Shown here piece by piece: positions 56,513-64,000 of a stretch of DNA of 64,000 nt (position 1 is the first letter of the stretch; each line of letters begins with the position of its first letter). The translations under genes were made by a program, and so were the position numbers. Origin of the DNA: Acorus gramineus. Its lineage: Eukaryota; Streptophyta; Magnoliopsida; Acorales; Acoraceae. Location: NCBI GenBank assembly GCA_030737835.1, contig CM060847.1, positions 5,670,484-5,734,483 on the forward strand, written 5' to 3'. Below the pieces are notes generated by a model that was not told the DNA's origin, searched no databases, and saw only the letters and a program-made list of their open reading frames with translations.

Positions 56513-57305
56513 TTTAGGATCCTTTTGAAAACACATATTGCAAAATACCTTTTGAAATAAAGCTGTTTTTTAAAATGATTTTAATCTTCACTTTTATTGG
56601 GATGTTTTTTTTTATTTCATGAATCAATATTTGAAAGCAGTTTATGTTTGGCAAAGAAAGCTGTTTTACAATTCATAAAATCGATTCCGATAAAAAAAAA
56701 AACGTTGTTTTCAAAATACAGATTTTAAAGAAAAAATTAAAAAGAATCTAGCTTCCGATTCTTTAAAAAGTTGTCCCGTTTAACTGCACGATTTTAACTT
56801 TTCAGTTTTTCAAAAATCAGAATCGTATTCAAACGTACAACCAAACAAGGCCTTAAAAGGAAAAGGATTAGGCCACAAACAAATATATTGTAGCGGTGAG
56901 TTATGTTATACCAAAGTACCTTATTTCAAAAGGAAAATTGTGGAAATCGTTGGTTCATTTCAATTAATTAAGCATGCAAAAACAGTTCAAACGCACACTA
57001 ATGCATGCATATATCCCATGTAAACAGGGAATACAATCACTGCTGGGAAGTGGGATGGATCCCTCTAATACAATTACCGGTCACCGTGAGGCATGAGCAC
57101 CCGGCCTGTTTCAACTTTCAACTATATAGGCCTAGATATTCCAAAACATCCAACGAATACCACACCCAAAATCTAACAACCGCTTTCACATCATGTATCC
57201 GATAAACCAAGGTTCTACAGGGCCCATTTGGCCGGAAATATCCACATTTGATATGACCCACTACCAAAAATAAAACGAAAGATTAATTAAAACAAATGAA
57301 AGTTA
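54854..57305. other. Spacer between esterase genes 3 and 4
   Basis: Upstream region of gene 3 plus about 2 kb of AT-rich repeats. A possible decayed copia-like LTR lies around 55380-55640 (TATA-like ctataaaaga, then aataagaataagaaattc). A (TA)n run lies at about 56476-56509, and a decayed MITE-like stretch at about 56590-56860. No gene supported. Confidence 0.4.
56476..56509. repeat. (TA)n microsatellite
   Basis: About 17 uninterrupted TA units. A likely length-variable marker; no function inferred. Confidence 0.9.
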
Positions 57306-59673
57306 CTACACCCCATTATCATAGGGGAAGGAAGTAGACTGCAACCACTCGTCCCCGGCAATGAACTCTGATACAGTAAAATTGAACGCGTCCTCGTATT
57401 CCATCACGTGGTAACCCGGCCAATCTACCCGATTATCGGTACCCGACCCGGGCCCATAGTTATTGTACTCTCCATAGTAAAGCGTGTCAAGGCCCTGATT
57501 CCCCGACCACTGGGTCCAGCCTTTCGGGTCCACAAAGTCTCCGATGTAAGACTCTATGTACACCGTCCTCGAGTACTCCCTCCACGGCCTCCCAAGGTAG
57601 CTCTTCGTGGACCCACCACCCGAGCCCAGCTCGTCCGTCGGAAGCACCGAACAGTTCTGTATCGAGATTCCCGTCACCTCGTAAGGGTCGTCTCGAGATT
57701 GGGCAGTCACCGCAATGAACTGGCCCGGCATGGGCTTCTGGGCGATGATGTTGCAGCCCTGGAAGACGGCGGCGGCGTTTCCGAAGATGAAGTCGACCGT
57801 ACCGAAGATGTTGCACTCCCTGTAGAACTGTCGGAAGGAGTGCACGTAGAGGGTGTCCTGGTAACCGATGATGGTGCACTGGAAGACGGCGGTCAGGTCA
57901 GCGTTCACTCGGAGGGCGACCGCCTGGCTCTTTGCCGGTCCCGCGGTGTTCGAGATCGTCACGTCTCTCATCAAGAATCCCTCCCCGGAGACAGCTGCGC
58001 ATTGTGTACAACAATGACAACGCATTATAATAATTTAATTTCACTCCATCATCAGTAATCATTCAGACGTGTTACACGAAAAGTTTGAATAAATAGTTTT
58101 ATTGCTGTTGCGCCACGTGATTCCACTTGCACGCACGTATGTACCTTTGGGTCAGGAGCACACCTCTTTCAACAAGTTTTCAAGTATGCATGTTTTGATA
58201 TGCGAAAACAATGGCAGCAGTATCAAACAAATATATATAAATTAAAAAAAAACAAAAAAAAACAACTAGCTAGCTCCAATTGGTCGCAGATTTTGTTTTT
58301 TAAAATTTTTTAAAAAATGATAGTTCATTCATGAGCAATCCGAATTCCATACATCCATACGAAAACTTCAAAATTGAAAGTAACATATCATATTCATCTG
58401 ATGAAAATCAGATCGTATGTCAGTGATCACCACCCGCATTCCACGGACAGCAAGGCTCAGTCACGGATATCCGAATCCGATCGTCAGATGAACGTCCACC
58501 ACGTGAGTTAACGCATGCAAAAAATCAAAAAGCATCCCATGATCCTCACCATCCAGCCGGACGAAAAGATCAAAAAAAGGACCACAACTTTTCACGAGAC
58601 GATCCCATTCCCATGTGGGTAGTCAAACTCGATCAAAATAGACAGACGGCAAAACAAAACCACTGAAGTACCAAACCCAACCCCAGAAACCTCTCAAGAT
58701 AAATAAAGGGCAACTGAGTAATAATTGAATCGAAATTACCGACAGTGGCGGATCGGAAGGTGGTCCAACCATCACCGACGCTCCTGTTCCCTCTGATCAG
58801 CGTGACGTCCTTCCCCTCCCCGAGAATGACGATGTTGGTCTTGTAAGGCGGCACGTCGACGTACTCGTCGTAGACCCCCTCACGGACGATGATGATCGTC
58901 CGATCCTCGCTGTTGTTCGGCGCGAACCCAATCGCGTCGTTTATCAGTGTGAAGTTCCCCGTCCCGTCGGCCGCCACCGTCATCACCAACGAGGGGTCAT
59001 AGTCATTCACATCCCCCATCTGCAACAGCCGTCTATCCCTCCTGGAAAGCCATGCCGGGAATCCCGATGTGGCGGCGGAGGCGGCTCCGAGGCGCCTACC
59101 CTGCTGATTCCCGCCCGACGATACGATGGAGAGGGCGTTGGTGACGTGTTTGTAGAGGCTGAGGATCGCCCCGACCAAGATGGGTTTGGATGGGCCGGAG
59201 GCGGAGTCGAGGCCCTCCATGCACGTGTTCTTGTTGGTCAAGGCGGCGCTCAAGTAGGACTTGACGTCGGAGAGGCGGGTCTGCTTCGATGAACGGAGGA
59301 GATTGTCGGATTTTGTCAGGGAAGATACGGTGATCTGATGGAGTTCCCTGCAGTCTTGTACGGCTCCCTTTTGGTGCTCGACAAGGGCGGGGTCGACGGG
59401 GAGGAGGCCCCAGAGCTTCCCCGCCTCGGAGAGCGCGCCATCCAGGGAGCGGAGGGCGAAACCGAGGATGGTCGGGCTGATGTTGATCGATATGGACAGC
59501 TTCGATGACTCCAGGCACGATTCGGGGAACGGCGTGGATTTGCACACGATGTCGTGTTGGGTGTCCGGATGAAGAGGAGGGTTTAGGGCCGCATTTGATG
59601 TTGAGAAGAGATGGGTAGAGGAGGAGAAGAAGAGCAAGAGGAGGAGGAGTCTTATTTGGGACGGAGAACACAT
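57306..59673 (-). CDS. PME: Pectin methylesterase with inhibitor pro-domain, gene 4
   Basis: Exons 58740-59673 and 57306-57994, 540 aa. A signal peptide (LLLLLLFFSSSTHLF) is followed by a PMEI-like pro-region with Cys at the expected places (CKSTPFPESCLES, QDCRELH, NTCMEGL). Processing-type motifs GRRLG and DRRLLQ follow, then the esterase domain from about VMTVAADGTGNF. Catalytic motifs are intact: [26 protein letters not shown]. The intron (after ...FRSATV) is at the same place as in genes 1 and 2, although the exon 2 sequence is closer in wording to gene 3 ([15 protein letters not shown]). Secreted to the wall. Confidence 0.95.
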
Positions 59674-62510
59674 TGGAGCTCTGGTCGTAGTGAAGAGGTT
59701 GAGCTGTGGAGATATCGTTGTTTATATAACAACTTTGGGGGACGTGATTATAATTTGCATGGATTATTGTTGTTTGTATAGAAAGAATTTGAAATATATG
59801 GATATGGGAGAGCTAGGGGATGCAAATATTTCTGCTTTATTTTTCTTTGTTTTGTTTTGTTTTGGTTTCTTTGTTTGATGTGCTTTTTTTTTTATTGCAC
59901 TGTTTGTAGTATCTTTGTTTGGCAGAAACCATTGAGGGGATGAACTTTTTTTTTGTTCTTTTTTTCTTGAGGGGGTGAACTTACCAGAGTGTCGGTGCGT
60001 GTGTCAAAGAAAAATATCTCCTTTCCATGCATGTTTTGTTTGATATGATGCCATAATATTTTGACTCGTGTAGATACTCGTATATATATACTCGTATGAG
60101 TTTACAAAGGATGACCATGGGATTTTCAATTCAACTTAGTGTAACTCGGCCAGTAAAAAAATCTCATGTGATTCACTCAATTAAGAATGGATTAATAATT
60201 GATTAGCAAAAATATATATAAACGTTAAAGCCTTTCACAAAAACTTGCTATCCTCTCCCTTAATAGGGTACCGTCTCTCTACACACTAGAAATTTGTTAG
60301 TGGTTCATATTTTAAAATTAACTTTGATAATATTTTTTTTATTGAAGTTCATTTCCACTTGTGAGTCTCAGTGTCTGATTGATTATCACGTACTAATCAA
60401 TGTTCAGATTGATCAATACAGTGTTAAAAATTAATGAGCCCCCAATTAGATAAACTTACCCATCAAATGGATACTGATTTCCGGTGGGGCGTTGCTTTCG
60501 GCGTTGCATACGGCCAAATTACGTTGCATTGTATATATTGTTAATCACACATATTTAAAACAAAAAAAAATTAACATTTTTGGTAGTCGTGCTCATCATA
60601 AAGAGTTTCTACTGTGCTATTGTGCTACTATAACTTGAAGAGGCATTTTAAAAATTGAGAGTTTGTGAGGGAGAAAGCACATGGGCATTTTTTTGTCCCA
60701 TAATATAAGAACACATTAATATAGCCGTGGCTTTGCAATGCCTTGTATGGTTAAGTTCGATTTGACATTGAAGTTAGACTAAAGTCCTCGGATGGGGTCA
60801 AGCAACATGACAATCCTCCCGTGTGTGGGTCTTTGTACTTTGTTTCCTTTGGCCCACTCAATATGGATTCTCCTACATGGATCCTGTGAAGAATTTTATT
60901 ATTATAAACCAATGCAAAGAAACTATATACATAAATACACAGAGGGTACAATCACAAGAAGACAGGATCTGATAATTTTCACATCTAACGCGTCACAACA
61001 GTGACAGTTTTTTTTTTTTTTTTTTGTACGCTATCTAGAAGAAGTGTATAATAATCAACGGTAACAACACGTCAAACTATACTGCAATATTGATCATGAA
61101 TAATTATTTCTACAGAATCGTTGCAGGGTATCCGGACCCCTTGATTTATGGGTTTTTTTATTTACTTGTACCTGTCCTTTATATCAGTTCACACGTCACA
61201 GTCCTTCACTGGCTAGTTACTGCCTAAAGAAAAATGAGCATTACTGGTCGCGAGCACAGCGATCGAACGGTCTACGACCTGGGCGCACGATAGGGTGCAC
61301 GGTCGCACGACCGCACCCCATCAGCTTTTTCTATATATATATATATATATATACACATATTTTAATCATCTCTTCAAGGCTATTGAAGAATCTAAATTGT
61401 TCAAATATTTATTGTTTGAATATTTTTCAAATTAAATATTTATAACTTTTATGGTTTGGAAATTAGAATCGCTCACCATATGTGAAAAAACATATACAAC
61501 AGACATTTTAATTTTTAATTTTTTTTTTGAAAAAAAATATATACCTGTATAATGAAATGCATTTTGTAAAAAAATTATTTACATACTCATACAATAATTT
61601 TATACACAATGTAACAGTAATGTAAATTGTAAAACAGACCGAGTGTATTATAACAAAAAAAAAATTTAATAAAATTGTTCAATAATATTTTTAAACTGAA
61701 ATGAGTGCCATAAAAAATGTGCGTGTGGACGGGTGAGGGTTTGGAAAGGAATTTCAATTGTCTTTTACAATGACAGAGGTGAACCAGTTCACAGTTTCTT
61801 TTCTTCTTTTTTTTTTATTTTTGACCGTGATGTTATTCTTCAACGTCCAAATCATGCATGATGTGGGGAACTTTAATTTGGAATGGTAGCTCAAAATACA
61901 AACACAACAAGGTCCCAAAAGTTGAGATCTGATTTGAACTTATTTTGTAAGCATATTCATCCCTTGACTACATTGGCTCAATAATATGCATGAGACCGGG
62001 TGATATTTAGATTTCAATGTCAGATACAATTGTTCCGCACCCATCTCTTGGAAAGGTAAATATAAATCAAACAGGCAAAGATGATTTTGGTGTTGGAAAA
62101 AAACCTAAAACTATGTAAGATCATGAGAGACTCACTAAAAGCAAAGCCCTGTATAAATATTTCACTTTTACATTATCATTGTTTTTAGAAAAAGAACATA
62201 TTCATGGCAACCTGATAAATTAACTCACACTGATTGCATTACAATACTAGTGTATAATGCGAATATGAAATACGGAAAATAAAAAAAATTCAATAAAAAA
62301 AGAAAAAGAAAAAAGAAAGGAACCATGTTCCCATATGTGTCCGCGCTTCTTCCCCTCTCCCACGTTTCTTACTACATATGCCTCACTGTATTTGGTATGT
62401 TATTCAAGATGTTCCTCCTGCTCTATTGCTGAGTCCCAATCTATGCCCTGCTTTATCACAATAACTCCGGAAAAAAAAATGCACATGCCAACCAAAATTT
62501 TACCATATCC
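59674..62510. other. Spacer between esterase gene 4 and the SEC24-like gene
   Basis: AT-rich DNA with T-runs (61009-61025) and a (TA)n stretch (about 61332-61351). A short GC-rich island at about 61250-61320 contains the hairpin reported separately. No coding sequence is supported. Confidence 0.45.
61293..61318. repeat. GC-rich inverted repeat
   Basis: gggtgcacggtcg and cgaccgcaccc pair around a 2-nt loop with a 2-nt bulge, in a short GC-rich island rich in gcacg and ggtcg words, bordered by a (TA)n run. It may be the end of an unrecognised repeat. Confidence 0.5.
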
Positions 62511-63979
62511 TCATACCGTCGTTTTGTTTTGGATTTGCCGGTGAACATACACAAGAAATTCAACATATGAAAGGCCGGTTGGAGCTTTATCTTCGACCAA
62601 ATATGACAAGAATAACATTCCTGCAAGAAATACAAATTTTACTTTAATACAACACATGCAAATACTTACCAAAAAACACACAAATCTAGTTTTCATAGTG
62701 GAAGAACCAGACATATAGTATATGGTTCTATCTAACAAGAAAAATGTTGAGATCAAGAGGACTGTTAGATGCATCTCCCATGAGAGAACCATTAACGAGT
62801 AAACTGCAGAAAACAGGACATCTTTCAAAGGTTTTAAAACAATGAACATCATCCAACAGAAAATAACTTTACGTAGTATACCATGGGGGCAATGTCAACA
62901 TATAGTGAAACCGAGTAGCTAAAATGATTTTGGAAGTTGGCGTGACATGGCATGGGTGATGCATCCACATGTAAAGTTGTGTAGTAACCTCTAACAGAAT
63001 TAATTAATCTATCCATTGTTCAGACCTAAATTTATCAAGCTTGTCAGTGTCTAGGTAATATGAACAAAATGACTGCCAAAAACTAACCTGATGGGTCTCC
63101 TTTTCTACACAACCGCAATCTGCACAGGGGGGGCAAAAAAAGTAGAAGTTTTATGAAACAATGATAAGATGATGATAACACATATTACTAATGAGATTGA
63201 AATATAGAAATTTGCCATACCGAAGGTAGGAGCATCTCTGGCGCCTAACCTCATTAACCACATCATTAAATTTCCTCGATAACTCGTTGTCAAATTGTTC
63301 AACTACAAACTGAGAAGACCAATGAATAAAAAAAAATGTCAACTCGTGATCTACATGTACAATTTACTATGACCCCATTCTCACCTAGAAATATCTATTA
63401 TCAGAGGCTTCTGTGTTTTTTTTTTTAAATCTGATACCAGTATTATAAAAGTTGAAAAGCTGGAAACCCAATATCACAGTATCCTTAGTTTTCAAATCAA
63501 CCATTTCATACAAAAGGATCCAAGAAGTAATCAATATATCTCCATAAAGTCAATAAGTGATAGGTACCTGAGTTGGAAGTCCATCTACAGAAGGAACTCC
63601 AAACAGTTGTATTACTATATTCGAGTCCACTGAGTTCCCAACATATATTAAACTATCCTCTCCATTTTCTAGGAAAAATATACCATCATCTGTAACATGC
63701 TCACTAGAAAGCGGAATCGGAGGTGGAACAAGAGCTCCATCTTCCACCTGCAGTTCCACAATGAAAGCGCATGTTTATAGATGCACAAGTAAAACATACA
63801 ACAAAACCAAACTGTAGGAAAACCAGATCTCACCTTTGAAATAAGATCATGAACAGCCAGCATCCTAGGATATACAAAAGGTATTGTCAAGGGAATAGAG
63901 AGGCAAGCAGCTCGACTGACCCAATAGGATCGATCATCTAACCGGCCATCAGTTCGCAATCCAACACTTTTAATCAACG
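62511..63979 (-). CDS. SEC24: SEC24-like COPII coat protein, C-terminal part (runs off the window)
   Basis: SEC24 is the cargo-selecting subunit of the COPII coat at ER exit sites. Five minus-strand exons are visible: 63834-63979, 63568-63747, 63221-63309, 63088-63119, 62511-62620. They encode the helical and gelsolin-like C-terminal region: RTDGRLDDRSYWVSRAACLS, IPFVYPRMLAVHDLI, DGIFFLENGEDSLIYVGNSV, FVVEQFDNELSRKFNDVVNE, and the end SYVEFLVYVHRQIQNKTTV. All introns are GT-AG. The 5' part, with the zinc finger, trunk and most of the beta-barrel, lies beyond the right edge. The SEC24 paralogue is not assigned. Confidence 0.9.
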
Positions 63980-64000
63980 CTAAAAAGAGGGTAAAAAAAG

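Overview
The window is plant nuclear DNA from a flowering plant. The evidence is AT-rich intergenic DNA, GT-AG introns, plant-only families (STRUBBELIG-receptor kinase, JAZ/TIFY, VIN3-like, pectin methylesterases with an inhibitor pro-region), a nuclear-type tRNA-His gene, and LTR elements with the plant initiator-Met primer site. The coding exons of the pectin methylesterase genes are much more GC-rich than their surroundings. The species cannot be named; the captured histone H2B tail reads like a non-grass angiosperm.

Layout. 1-990: fold-back element. 1971-10649 (+): STRUBBELIG-receptor-family kinase with an apparently destroyed splice acceptor. 11770-15677 (-): proteasome ATPase RPT1. 16872-19524: young non-autonomous LTR retroelement carrying an antisense histone H2B piece, a sense SERINC piece and an 830-bp minisatellite. 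20014-22674 (-): JAZ repressor, divergent from a VIN3-like gene (CDS 26411-29303, +). 31629-35659 (+): mitochondrial K+/H+ exchange-related (Mit_KHE1) family protein. 37078-37647 (-): invertase/pectin-methylesterase inhibitor. 41479-59673 (-): four pectin methylesterase genes in tandem. 62511 to the right edge (-): C-terminal exons of a SEC24-like COPII coat protein.

The five cell-wall genes between 37 and 60 kb share one strand and probably act on the same substrate, wall pectin. The spacers and introns of this cluster are filled with mobile DNA: hAT-like elements with 8-bp target duplications, including an inverted pair around the first esterase gene; a PIF/Harbinger-like MITE with TTA duplications; SINEs, one split by a hAT element in its B box and one nested in a MITE; a decayed Ty3/gypsy gag; and a tRNA-His gene inside an esterase intron.

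The most unusual object is the chimeric retroelement at 16.9-19.5 kb. Exon boundaries were read by eye from splice signals, reading frame and remembered family conservation; no alignment or database search was run.
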